Assembly (NCBI GenBank): GCA_029210465.1
Contig: JARGDL010000014.1
Coordinates: forward strand, 32,453-96,452
Direction: 5' to 3'
Length of the DNA: 64,000 nt
DNA from: Stygiobacter electus
GTDB taxonomy: Bacteria; Bacteroidota; Ignavibacteria; Ignavibacteriales; Melioribacteraceae
A program made the position numbers and the translations under genes. Of the stretch, positions 38,546-48,029 are shown in pieces (the first letter of the stretch is position 1; the number at the start of each line of letters is the position of its first letter). The notes beneath the pieces were generated by a model that was given only the letters and a program-made list of their open reading frames with translations, was not told the DNA's origin and made no database searches.

Positions 38546-39623
38546 TTGTAGTTAATATTTTATAAAGTTCTATGTTTTTATAAATAACTTCTTTCCCAAC
38601 TTTCTCTGGTTCAAGAATATTCAGTATTACTAATTCTTTTAAATATCGTTCAGCAGCTTTACGTTGAGCAATTTCTTTATTAACAATAAATTCAGTTTTG
38701 CAATATGGTTGTTCGTAAATTAGTTCAACAACTTCTTTAGGAATTCGTTGCTTGGATTTCTTTCTTACTATTTCGCTGGTTTGAATTAATGAGTTATTAA
38801 TTCTTTCTATAAGTTTTGTAGTTTCCTTAGAAGTAATTTCAATTCCATCTAATATGTATAAAATCCAGGATTCCCAATCATTTTTTTCTGTAACACCTTT
38901 TAGTAATTTATAATATTGAGCTTTATTATCAATTATATAACGACTCAAGTATAAAATTGGAAGTGATAAATATTTTTTTAGAACGAGGTACAAAATCATA
39001 ATAATTCTGCCTGTTCTGCCATTGCCATCTGTAAATGGATGAATAGCTTCAAATTGATAATGTATAACAGCAGATTTTATTAGTGGATCAACTTCGGAAT
39101 CATTGTTAATATATTCTTCAAGATTATAGAGTAGTTTTCTTATAAGATTTTCACCTTCTGGAGGTGTGTAAATAATTTTCCCACTCCCATCAGCCAACTT
39201 AGTTCCCGGTGTTTTACGAATTTCTGCATCTGTTTCTTTTATTTTTTGAAAGATTTTAATAAAAAGATTTGTAGTTAAAAGTTCATTTTTCTTTAATTGG
39301 TTATAACCCTCCCAAAGTGCTTCTCGGTATCTTATAACTTCTTTAGTCGCTGGATCAATATTCTGAGATTTTGCACTTAATGCTTTAAACAATTTATCGT
39401 TTGTGGTTACTACATTTTCAATTTCCGAAGAAGATTTTGCTTCTTGTAATGTTATAGATGTAATAAGAATTTCTGGATTGGGAATGGAATTAGTTGCACC
39501 TTTTAATTCAGCCAATGCTTTATTAGCACTTATGGCTTTTTTCAAAATTAATTTACTCTCTAAATCTACTTTTGGTGGAAGTAATGGTAATTCATTATAT
39601 GGTTTATTTATGTCTATTTGCAT
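38529..39623 (-). CDS. Fic-domain protein with N-terminal inhibitory motif and C-terminal winged helix
   Basis: The 364-aa protein has a complete Fic core HPFTDGNGRTGR at residues 195-206 (catalytic His195), so it can probably transfer AMP or a similar group to a protein target. SSEIEN at residues 65-70 fits the [S/T]xxxE[G/N] inhibitory helix of class II Fic enzymes, so activity is likely held in check. A C-terminal region of about residues 295-350 looks like a winged helix. It sits between the DprA-like gene and the methyltransferase gene (104 bases away). It could be part of the defence cassette or an independent toxin-like gene. Confidence 0.88.
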   Translation of the reverse strand: MQIDINKPYNELPLLPPKVDLESKLILKKAISANKALAELKGATNSIPNPEILITSITLQEAKSSSEIENVVTTNDKLFKALSAKSQNIDPATKEVIRYREALWEGYNQLKKNELLTTNLFIKIFQKIKETDAEIRKTPGTKLADGSGKIIYTPPEGENLIRKLLYNLEEYINNDSEVDPLIKSAVIHYQFEAIHPFTDGNGRTGRIIMILYLVLKKYLSLPILYLSRYIIDNKAQYYKLLKGVTEKNDWESWILYILDGIEITSKETTKLIERINNSLIQTSEIVRKKSKQRIPKEVVELIYEQPYCKTEFIVNKEIAQRKAAERYLKELVILNILEPEKVGKEVIYKNIELYKILTTKRGSI

Positions 39624-39727
39624 TCTATTTCTCTTATAAAATTTTATTCCTCATTATTCTCTTTTCCCATTCGGTATTTTATGTCGTAGTTGATGATAAA
39701 ATCAAATTCATTAGAAACTCATATTCA

Positions 39728-42700
39728 CTACTCCTCGTCATTCTCTTCCTCATCTGTTGTAATTACAGTTTGATAAATATGGTCTTGGATGGCCTCAAAA
39801 ACTTCGCCTGGATTATCACACATATATTTTAAAAATATTCTGTCACTTACATCTGTTAAATACCAAAGTTTGGATGTATTAAATGTACCAACTCTTTTAC
39901 CAGCATTCAGTTTATATTGAACTGTGTCTTTTATTCTTTCAGAGAAAATATCTGCTAACTTTAATAGAGTAGATTTATCTGTATCATTCATTGAGTCAAT
40001 AGGTACTTTAACGGAAAATATATCATTTTTTGTTACATCAAATTCGTCACCATAAGTAAGCCATTTTGAAAAGAATACTTTCCCATTTAAAAACAATAAA
40101 GAAAACAAATGAGCTTCCTCTGAATTTAAAGAGATATCACTAACTTTACTTTGTTTTATTATTTTACCTTTGTCATCAAAACAAGGAGCTGGATATTTAC
40201 TAACAGCAATCCAATTATAAGCATTTTGTTTAAAGTAAAGTTTATATCTTGATTGTTTTTGAGTGAAGTTTGCTAATAGTTTCCCTTTGGAGTTTTCAAA
40301 AAAGTCTGCTAACACATCGCTACTGAACATAGGTATTATATCTCTAAAAATAAATTTTGAATAATTCAGTTTTTCAAATAAAACTTCTCGAGCGTTTGAG
40401 AACCAGCGATGAATTCTTGTTGAATAAAATTCTTTAAATTGGTTATTATTTCTTTTTATAACAAAAATACAGTTTCTAACTCGAACATCTCCAGAAAATA
40501 GCCCAGATGGTATTCGAGCAAAGAAAGAAAACCACCCTCTATCAGAATTTTTTATTATTTCTTTTCTAACATCTGAAAAGTTACCGCTGAAAGCTATATT
40601 ATGCATTACAATAAAGCCATACATAGATTCTTTTTTAAGCAACTGAAAACATCGTCTAATTATGTATCCATACAAATCGCTACATTTAAAGTCCGTAACC
40701 TTTAGTATATAAGCGATTTTTTTAATTACTACATACGGTGGATTACCGATAATCACATCAAAACCACCAGAGTTAATTATTTCATAAAACTCAGCAAACC
40801 AGTGAAAAGGTTTGTGGGTTTCAAGCCAGTGGTTGTATTCAATACCTTCGTAATGTTGTTTGTGTAAAATTTTATCAAGTTCTGTTTTAAGTTTATTTAA
40901 TCTTTCGTTTAGTTCTTTTTTAGCTTCGGTAAATTCTTTCTTGTTATTGTATCCTTCAACCTGTATTTCTTTAAACCGCTTAAATGCTTTTGAGACAAGT
41001 TCGCACTCTTCAAATATTTTTTCTTTCATTTTGGGTGTAACAAACAAGCCCTCAAGTTCGTCAATTTCTTTTTTGTTTGTGTAGCCAATTAAAGTATTAC
41101 CAGCACGGACATTAAAATCAATATCGGGCAGAGGTTCAAGGTGGTCAAAGTCTTCAACTTCGGCAACAAGTTTTAAGAACAAACGCAGTTTAGCAATTTC
41201 AACTGCTTCTTTCATTATATCAACGCCGTAAAGGTTGTTAAGAATTATAGATTTGTAAATGTAATATTGTTCATTTGGGTGCTTATTAATTTCTTCAAGT
41301 ATTTTTCTGAAATTAGTGAATTTTTTCCCGCTTAAATCGTTTTCAGTAAAACCTATCATTCTCTGTATGCATCCATAGTAAAGCGGCTCAAGAATGTTAA
41401 GAGCTGCGAATAAAAAGGCACCTGAACCACAAGTCGGATCAAGCACAGTAATATTTGTGATGGCTTTATAGAATGCATTTATAAAATCGGATCCTTCATA
41501 CTGCTGAATTGCATCCTGTGCGAATTGGCGTATGTTAAGGTTGTAAGTAATAAAATCATTGATTTCTTTTATTTCACCGTTGACAAGTTTCCTTCTAATT
41601 TCAAAATATCTTTTCCTTCGTTCAATTAGTTCACGATAAATCTCTGTCGGTAAAGCAATGTCAGAGGGAGCCGGCTTTGTCCACGGCTTTCTGATTTCCC
41701 AAAGATGAGGTCTTTCGTCAGCAGCAACAATTTTATCTTTTATATCCGGTCTGAAACCTGCTCTTATTTCATCTGGCAAATCCTTCCACAGCGGATGAGT
41801 TGGTTCATCAATATTAGTGTCGGTATTAAATTCTTCTTCGCTTAAATTAACACCGTATTTAACAGCGTCGTAAATATATCTGTCAGGATTTTCTTTTAGC
41901 ATTTTCCATAAAGAGCTGTCATCCTTAAAAGCATTAGCAACTTCTTCTCTAACTCTATCAAACAGAAATGGAATGATGGTATTTTTAGAGATGTATTCAG
42001 TAATATCTTCTTTGGTGTAATATGCACCCATTTCTGCACGGTCGTTAATATATTTCTCGAAAATGTAGCCGATAACATCAGGATTTATATCTTTGCCGCT
42101 TGCAGTCATTTTAGTATCAAGATGCCAGTTATATTCATCAAAGAAATTGAAAATTTTTTCAAATGCTTCATCTGGGATTTCAATATTCTGATTATCTTTT
42201 TCGAGCTGGTGAACATCAAATAAACCACCATTGAGATAAGGGATTTTGCCAATTTCTTTAATTAATTCTTCATTTCTTTCAGGCGAACCTAATCCTTTGT
42301 GGAAAAGAACCAATAAAAAGTTACGATAAAAAGAATAGAATTTATCTTTACCTTTTTTCTTTTGAACCTCTTTTAGTTTATCCCGTAAATAATCAGGATT
42401 ATTATCAAGAAAACCTTTCTTTTGTATAAAATAGATAAACATTAATCGATTCAGCATCAAAGATGCGTACCATTCTTTGTTTACCTGTTCACTAATGCCT
42501 TTAATAAATTTAAGGAAAGCCGAGTGATGTTTTTTGAATTCATCATAAAATCTTTTTGTAACCCGTTCAGCATTTGTGTTGAATTGCTGTTGAACTTTAC
42601 CTGCAACATCAATTATTGAAATTTTATCTTCGTCCTCAATCTCAAAAAATAATCCCTGAAGTTTCTGCAAAAGCAATTCAGGTTGTTGATGAGAGTAATA

Positions 42701-43051
42701 TTCATATTCCCTTACTATCAATGGTTTATTTGATTGACGAATTACAAGCTGCCAGACCTGTTTTAGTTTATCCTTATCAACATAAATAATTAAATGTTCG
42801 AAATGGAGTTTAGAAATTTTATTATCAATTTTTTTCCTGATGTCTTTGGTTGGTATTTTGCCTAGTTTGTCAGGTTGACAAACAAAAATCACAAAACCCT
42901 TTTTTTGGACGATTGCATTAAGCAGAAAAGTCTCTTCATCAATAGCAACCGGTAATGATTTATCATAATTGTCCCAACCAAGCTCAATAAAAAGATTTTT
43001 TAAATCAAACGATTTTATAGCTTCTGAAATTTGTTTTTTATTATGGAACAT
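39728..43051 (-). CDS. Large N6-adenine DNA methyltransferase (Eco57I/type IIG-like)
   Basis: The 1107-aa protein carries an AYYTKEDITEYI motif-X-like block (about residue 355), a long insert, SAM motif I VLDPTCGSGAFLFAAL (about residue 540) and catalytic motif IV NPPYVVIKK (about residue 800), as in gamma-class adenine methylases of the Eco57I family. The last 250 residues could be the target-recognition domain. The first 120 residues may form a nuclease-like or accessory fold, but I see no certain PD-(D/E)xK site. Its start overlaps the PLD-helicase stop by 11 bases, so the two proteins are made together and probably form a modification-restriction pair. Confidence 0.87.
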   Translation of the reverse strand: MFHNKKQISEAIKSFDLKNLFIELGWDNYDKSLPVAIDEETFLLNAIVQKKGFVIFVCQPDKLGKIPTKDIRKKIDNKISKLHFEHLIIYVDKDKLKQVWQLVIRQSNKPLIVREYEYYSHQQPELLLQKLQGLFFEIEDEDKISIIDVAGKVQQQFNTNAERVTKRFYDEFKKHHSAFLKFIKGISEQVNKEWYASLMLNRLMFIYFIQKKGFLDNNPDYLRDKLKEVQKKKGKDKFYSFYRNFLLVLFHKGLGSPERNEELIKEIGKIPYLNGGLFDVHQLEKDNQNIEIPDEAFEKIFNFFDEYNWHLDTKMTASGKDINPDVIGYIFEKYINDRAEMGAYYTKEDITEYISKNTIIPFLFDRVREEVANAFKDDSSLWKMLKENPDRYIYDAVKYGVNLSEEEFNTDTNIDEPTHPLWKDLPDEIRAGFRPDIKDKIVAADERPHLWEIRKPWTKPAPSDIALPTEIYRELIERRKRYFEIRRKLVNGEIKEINDFITYNLNIRQFAQDAIQQYEGSDFINAFYKAITNITVLDPTCGSGAFLFAALNILEPLYYGCIQRMIGFTENDLSGKKFTNFRKILEEINKHPNEQYYIYKSIILNNLYGVDIMKEAVEIAKLRLFLKLVAEVEDFDHLEPLPDIDFNVRAGNTLIGYTNKKEIDELEGLFVTPKMKEKIFEECELVSKAFKRFKEIQVEGYNNKKEFTEAKKELNERLNKLKTELDKILHKQHYEGIEYNHWLETHKPFHWFAEFYEIINSGGFDVIIGNPPYVVIKKIAYILKVTDFKCSDLYGYIIRRCFQLLKKESMYGFIVMHNIAFSGNFSDVRKEIIKNSDRGWFSFFARIPSGLFSGDVRVRNCIFVIKRNNNQFKEFYSTRIHRWFSNAREVLFEKLNYSKFIFRDIIPMFSSDVLADFFENSKGKLLANFTQKQSRYKLYFKQNAYNWIAVSKYPAPCFDDKGKIIKQSKVSDISLNSEEAHLFSLLFLNGKVFFSKWLTYGDEFDVTKNDIFSVKVPIDSMNDTDKSTLLKLADIFSERIKDTVQYKLNAGKRVGTFNTSKLWYLTDVSDRIFLKYMCDNPGEVFEAIQDHIYQTVITTDEEENDEE

Positions 43052-46000
43052 ATTTTAACCCCAATGAACAAATTATTTGCGGTTCAGTATGTTTAATTTC
43101 TTCTTCATTTATAATACAAAGTTTATCTTCTTCCCGGAGAGAAATGGCAAGTGCAGCTAACTGACTATCATCTATTCCAGCTTTTAATTGTCTGTTAAAA
43201 GTTTCTTTAGCGTATTCTTTAAGTGGGTAAGTGTAAATTTCATCAATAACTTTTTTCAAAGAATCATTAGCAAAAAGAGTATCTTTATTTTCGTCAAAGT
43301 ATCTGCTCAGTCTATGGTAAACACGATACCTCGCAGAGTTTTTTTTACCAAGCTGACCGCCAACAAGGCTTTCCGTTTCTCTGATATATTCAATTCCTTT
43401 TGCAACAAGTTTATGATGATTTTCTAATTTGCTCAACGGTTGTTCATCCTCTTTACAATCTGCTTTTTTAAGAATAGCATACTGAGATTGAGTAATTAAT
43501 TCACCATTGGTATCAACCATAACTAGAAGATCATTATCCTGAGAAGTTTTGGCATAAACAATAACAGCATCTTTGGCGTCAGTTTCTTGCTTTTCTTTTT
43601 TAGTAGAGTAAATAACATTCGGTAAATTAGGAATTACACTTTCGAGATCAGGATTCTTATCGAGAGCATTTTTCCAGATTTGAAATGCGTAAGAAGCAAG
43701 GTCAACATCAGAGTCATCTTCATCATCGAGTAAACCAGCTTTTTCATTATACAAATCAACGACATTAACAGGATCGCCTTCAAAGAAAGTTTCATCAGAG
43801 CCAACAACTTCTGCGTTCTGTTGAATACGCTCAGCTAATCTTTTTCTTAACCTGATAATTTTTTCCACGCCATCAGCAGGTAGAAAAGAATAACAGAAAA
43901 TTTGATCTGACTGCTGACCAATACGATCTACTCTTCCTGCTCTTTGAATAAGTCTTATAATTGCCCAGGGTAAATCATAGTTAACAATAATATGGCAGTC
44001 CTGAAGATTTTGACCTTCACTTAAAACGTCGGTAGAAATTAAAACACGAATTTCCTGTGGTGTGCCTTTTATATGATTCATTTCATTACTAATAGGACTG
44101 AATCTATTAGCGATATAAGTCGGATTATCGGAATCACCCGTAACGCATTCCAATTGAGCTAAACCACGCTCATTGAATTCATTAAAGAGATAATTAGCTG
44201 TATCCGCAAACTGGGTAAAGATTAAAATTTTCTTATCCGGATGTGTATTTGTACAAAGTTGGTATAAGGCATTTAGCTGACTATCTTTTTTAGGATCCCA
44301 ATCTTTTCCTAGATCAAGAATTTTCAAAAGGTTTTGACTATCAGACTTCAAATGTTTTAATAATTCTGGTTTGAAGTATTCAGTTTTAAGCCAATCGAAA
44401 TAATCTTTTTGTGTTGTAGCAAATTTCTGGTAGATCTTTTGGGCTAAATCCTTAAATTCTTTTTCTTCGAAGATTAAATTGTTAGTATCATTATTTGAGT
44501 TTTCATCTTTATCATCAAGAAATTCATCCAAAAGCATTAATTCCTGCCCACCAATGGGAATGGGTAAATTATTCTCAAGTGCATAAGTGAAGATGTAATT
44601 TCTTAAAATATGTCTGCTAATTGATAACAGAAAAGAATAACCACTGCTTTCCAATCGTTTAAATAAATTGGTTCTGGCAAAGCCCATTAATCTTTTTCCG
44701 GCACGGGAGAGATTACTGATAATTACCTTTTCTTTATCAGAAATGTTAGAAGGTAACTTTTCAATAATATAGTTAGCTAAACCATATCTTGGTAAATTTA
44801 AATCGTTCAGCTTACTAACAACATCATCAGAATAAAGTTTAGAATATTGATCGTCTGGATCTTTTTCATTAAAAGAGTATTCAACTTTCTTTGGTATTCT
44901 ATCAGGAAAATAGGAACGCTTTCCGTCAGCAAACTCTAAATATTTCCTTTTTTTAACTGTATCATATTTAGCATAATTTTCTTTTATAAAACTCCTTGTT
45001 CTTCTTACAAGATATAATCTCATTAACTCTCGCCAATCATCTGCAAAATTACTTTTTTCAAACGCCAATAAAGATCTCTCTGAATATTGATACTTTGCAA
45101 GAAATTCAGTTCTTCCACCACAAGCCCTTATAAAATTTTCAGGAGCTATACCTAAATCAGCATCTTCATCTAGAAATAATCTCAATTGATTAGATAAATC
45201 GTAATAAGATTTATTGTAAGGAGTTGCGGAGAGCAATATGACTTTGCTCGCATTCATTGCAATGTATTCTTTAATTGCACCATATCTTTTCCCCTCTCTA
45301 TTTCTAAGATTATGACTTTCATCAATAACAACAACTCTGTACCTTCTTAGATTTGGCAATTCATTTTGAACTCTTGAAATGGACATTACTTTAGCTCTTA
45401 GCTGATATCTGTGAACATATTTTTCCCACATATCTACAATGTTTTTAGGACAGATTATGAGTGTTTCGAGGTAAAAATCATCTTCGAAAATTTTTGCTAA
45501 AGCACAGGCGATAATAGTTTTACCTAGACCAACGACATCGCCAATTATTACTCCCTCTCTTTTATTCAAATGATGCGCAGCAATTAAGACTGCTTTTTGT
45601 TGAAATTCTAAAAGCTCATTGTTAAAAACTCTAGGAATTTTGAATTCTGATAAACCAGCTCTGGCTTCCTGAGATAGATGATAAGCAATTTTTAGGTAAA
45701 TCAGATAAGGGTTGTATGGAACTTCAGAGGCCCAGGACGAGTGGATAATTTCAGCAAGTTCTTTGGAAATATCAATACAATATCTGTCATTCCATCTATC
45801 ATTAAACCAATCTGATAGTTTTTTAGCGGCGTCCTGCTCGATTACATCAACATTTAATTCACCTTGCCTAACCAACCCAGCTAAGGTAAGATTACTACTA
45901 CCTACGAACCCTATAATAGGATTTATTTTGTCGTTTCTAAAAGCAAGGTAAAGTTTAGCGTGTAATGGATATCTTAGAAAAAGTTTAACTATTACTTTCC

Positions 46001-46373
46001 CATTTTTTATTTGGTTCGAAAGTTTTCTAAGCCCTATTTCGTCTTCTTCGGTTGGAACTCCAATAGTTAATTGTTCGCGAAAACTTCTAGCTAAATCTTT
46101 TTTAATTCTCCAGGCAGTTTGATTATCAATAGGTTCATTTGCTGAAGTAGAGAAATAATCTCTAAGTAACTCATCTGGTTGTTTTTGCATTCCTACCAGA
46201 AGTCTGCATTTCTGTTCGTCACTACCACTGAATTTATCAATTTGATCTGCAATTTCTTTCCAACCTCTTAAATTAAAATAACCCACGCAAAAATCAGCTC
46301 GATGTGAAACTTCGAGGGAATTTAATAACCCCTCTGTGAGTTTGCTGTTAATGTTATCAAAAATAGTAGGCAT
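43041..46373 (-). CDS. PLD-nuclease/SNF2-family helicase fusion
   Basis: The 1110-aa protein joins an N-terminal phospholipase-D-like nuclease domain (HAKLYLAF at 138-145 and GSSNLT at 158-163) to a full SF2/SNF2 helicase: Walker A GDVVGLGKTI (278-287), DESHN (351-355), SATPYN (382-387), then FTQFADT, STDVLSEGQNLQ and QRAGRVDRIGQ in the second RecA domain. A C-terminal extension of about 250 residues is of unknown fold. It is first in the minus-strand cassette and overlaps the methyltransferase gene. The likely job is ATP-driven movement on DNA with cleavage of unmodified DNA; this is inferred from domains. Confidence 0.9.
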   Translation of the reverse strand: MPTIFDNINSKLTEGLLNSLEVSHRADFCVGYFNLRGWKEIADQIDKFSGSDEQKCRLLVGMQKQPDELLRDYFSTSANEPIDNQTAWRIKKDLARSFREQLTIGVPTEEDEIGLRKLSNQIKNGKVIVKLFLRYPLHAKLYLAFRNDKINPIIGFVGSSNLTLAGLVRQGELNVDVIEQDAAKKLSDWFNDRWNDRYCIDISKELAEIIHSSWASEVPYNPYLIYLKIAYHLSQEARAGLSEFKIPRVFNNELLEFQQKAVLIAAHHLNKREGVIIGDVVGLGKTIIACALAKIFEDDFYLETLIICPKNIVDMWEKYVHRYQLRAKVMSISRVQNELPNLRRYRVVVIDESHNLRNREGKRYGAIKEYIAMNASKVILLSATPYNKSYYDLSNQLRLFLDEDADLGIAPENFIRACGGRTEFLAKYQYSERSLLAFEKSNFADDWRELMRLYLVRRTRSFIKENYAKYDTVKKRKYLEFADGKRSYFPDRIPKKVEYSFNEKDPDDQYSKLYSDDVVSKLNDLNLPRYGLANYIIEKLPSNISDKEKVIISNLSRAGKRLMGFARTNLFKRLESSGYSFLLSISRHILRNYIFTYALENNLPIPIGGQELMLLDEFLDDKDENSNNDTNNLIFEEKEFKDLAQKIYQKFATTQKDYFDWLKTEYFKPELLKHLKSDSQNLLKILDLGKDWDPKKDSQLNALYQLCTNTHPDKKILIFTQFADTANYLFNEFNERGLAQLECVTGDSDNPTYIANRFSPISNEMNHIKGTPQEIRVLISTDVLSEGQNLQDCHIIVNYDLPWAIIRLIQRAGRVDRIGQQSDQIFCYSFLPADGVEKIIRLRKRLAERIQQNAEVVGSDETFFEGDPVNVVDLYNEKAGLLDDEDDSDVDLASYAFQIWKNALDKNPDLESVIPNLPNVIYSTKKEKQETDAKDAVIVYAKTSQDNDLLVMVDTNGELITQSQYAILKKADCKEDEQPLSKLENHHKLVAKGIEYIRETESLVGGQLGKKNSARYRVYHRLSRYFDENKDTLFANDSLKKVIDEIYTYPLKEYAKETFNRQLKAGIDDSQLAALAISLREEDKLCIINEEEIKHTEPQIICSLGLKYVP

Positions 46374-46783
46374 ATTCTAATTTATTTTATCCTCTTTTGA
46401 AACTAAATTCATTATCATAACGAAAATAAGAAAAGAAAAATATTAATACTACAATAAAAAATTTTAAGTAAAACTATATTTAGCAGGGTTTATTAACTAA
46501 AAAAGATTGCAATAAATTGGTAATAAAAGTGGTAAAAATTCAATTTTATTTTATTTTGACTATATAAAAGTATTTTTTTTAAAACATTTTTATAGGTTTA
46601 ACAATATGAATGAAACCAATCTATCAAATATTGAAAATGATTTTGAATCAGTAAACGATCAAATTTTATTACGGCTTAAATTAGTTTTTAGTTGAAATTA
46701 GGTATAAAAAAATAGAGACTCCCTATTAAAATAATTAAGTTTGATTAACCAAAAACAAAACTTAAAAGAAAGGAGTCTCTAAG
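46374..46783. other. Region between PLD-helicase and transposase, with a small truncated reading frame
   Basis: The 410 bases must hold the promoter of the minus-strand cassette. On the plus strand a 29-codon frame runs from ATG 46606 to TGA 46695 (starting MNETNLSNIENDFESVNDQ), ending just before the probable left end of the IS256-like element; it may be the start of a gene cut by the insertion, or chance. An inverted repeat at 46713-46781 belongs to the IS leader. Confidence 0.35.
46713..46781 (+). promoter_or_regulatory. Inverted repeat that would hide the transposase ribosome-binding site
   Basis: TAGAGACTCC (46713-46722) is a perfect reverse complement of GGAGTCTCTA (46772-46781). The second arm contains the GGAG Shine-Dalgarno of the transposase whose ATG is at 46784. 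Transcripts that enter from outside would include both arms and fold, blocking translation, as known for several insertion sequences. Confidence 0.55.
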
Positions 46784-47978
46784 ATGAAAAATACAGAAAT
46801 AACAAATGAAAATCTTCAATGGTATATAAATCAACCGGTAGAGATACAGTTGGAATTATTTAAGCATTATGTAAATATGGCAAAAGTACTAGCCAATCAA
46901 TTCTTCGAGGACGAAGTCAGACAGAAAGCAGGAGAAAAATATACAAGAGAAAAACCTGAAGAAGGAAGATACGACCGATGGGGCAGCAACCCAGTAAGTA
47001 TAAGAGTAGGAGAAGAAAAGGTAAAAGTAAAAGTGCCAAGGTTATATGATAACCAGCAAGAAGGAACAGTAGGGTTGGAAAACTATAAAAAGTTAAGACA
47101 GATACCATTACCTTCAGAAGAATTGTTAAAGAAAATAATAATAGGCTTAAGCCAGCATGATTATAAACAAGTAGTACAGATGGCAGCAGATAGTTTCGTA
47201 TTAAGTCAGTCAACGGTAAGCCGGGCATTTGTAGAAGAAAGTGAAAAAGCGTTAAAGGTATTTGAAGAAAGAGACCTTGGACTGTATGATTTTATAGCAT
47301 TGGTAATAGATGGAAAATACAACTCGAAAGACAATATCGTAATAGCATTGGGAATAACAATCAATGGGGATAAAATACCACTGGGATTTATCCAAACAAC
47401 AACAGAAAACTCAGAAGCAGTAAGTGGACTACTAAAGAATTTGATAAAACGGAACTTCAGATTTCAGGAAGGAATATTAACGATAATAGATGGTTCAAAA
47501 GGCTTAAAGAAAGCCATAGAGGAAACCTTTGGAGAATTTACATTAACACAACGTTATCAATGGCACAAAAGAGAAAATGTAATTAGTTATCTACCGGAGA
47601 TAGGAACAAGATAAATATCGGGGTAAGCTCCAGCGAGCTTACTCAGAACCCGATTATGAGAATGCAAAGACAGAGCTGTTAAAGATCAAGGATGAGTTAC
47701 AAAAAATAAATCGTTCGGCTGCACAATCATTATTAGAAGGGCTGGAAGAGACATTGACAATGCATCGTTTAGGATTAGCAGAACAGTTAGGAAGATCTCT
47801 AACAACTACAAATGTAATTGAGAACTTAAATTCACAGTTAAGAAAATATCTTGGAAGAATAAAACGTTGGATTGCCCCGGATATGAAATCCAGATGGGTT
47901 GCAACATCATTACTTGAAATAGAGAGAAAGATGAGAAGAATAAATAATTATGAAAAACTGAAAGGAACAGTAGGTTAG
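46784..47978 (+). pseudogene. IS256/Mutator-type transposase, frameshifted
   Basis: The first part (46784-47614) has the catalytic aspartates in LVIDGKY and TIIDGSKGLKKAIEE and ends at a premature TAA. The rest continues in the next frame from about 47604 (reading EQDKYRGKLQRAYSEPDYENA) through NVIENLNSQLRKYLGRIKRW, which holds the catalytic Glu, to the TAG at 47976. One extra base near 47600-47604 explains the shift; there is no slippery sequence. The final TAG lies in the tRNA-like remnant (GGTTAGAGCA), so the C terminus and the right end of the IS seem cut off. The element is probably dead. Confidence 0.88.
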
Positions 47979-48029
47979 AGCACTCCGACAAAGTCGGAGG
48001 GGTCGGAGGTTCAAGTCCTTCTGGGCCCA
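47973..48029 (+). pseudogene. tRNA-like remnant with a replaced anticodon arm
   Basis: These 57 bases align without gaps to bases 36454-36510 of the intact tRNA: GGTTAGAGCA, a 17-base arm, then the variable loop, T-arm and 3' acceptor strand. The 17-base arm is CTCCGACAAAGTCGGAG instead of the real anticodon arm; it forms a 7-bp stem with loop AAA. In tRNA numbering the loop is ACAAAGT, lacking the universal U33. The 5' acceptor and first D-arm strand are missing, so it cannot be a working tRNA. Confidence 0.75.

Noticed and set aside
39728..46373. Calling the methyltransferase-helicase pair DISARM or BREX
   Set aside because: The drmA, drmB, pglZ and brxC partners are absent, and the PLD domain is fused to the helicase rather than separate.
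39728..46373. Calling it a type I restriction system
   Set aside because: No HsdS specificity gene is visible, and the helicase is of the SNF2 type with a PLD nuclease, not an HsdR.
47595..47625. Programmed frameshifting in the transposase
   Set aside because: No slippery heptamer is present, the shift needed is +1, and IS256-type transposases are normally single frames; a mutation is simpler.
47973..48029. Suppressor tRNA that could read the TAG and TAA codons in the arsenic island
   Set aside because: The remnant's formal anticodon would be AAA, which does not pair with stop codons, and it lacks U33 and its 5' half.
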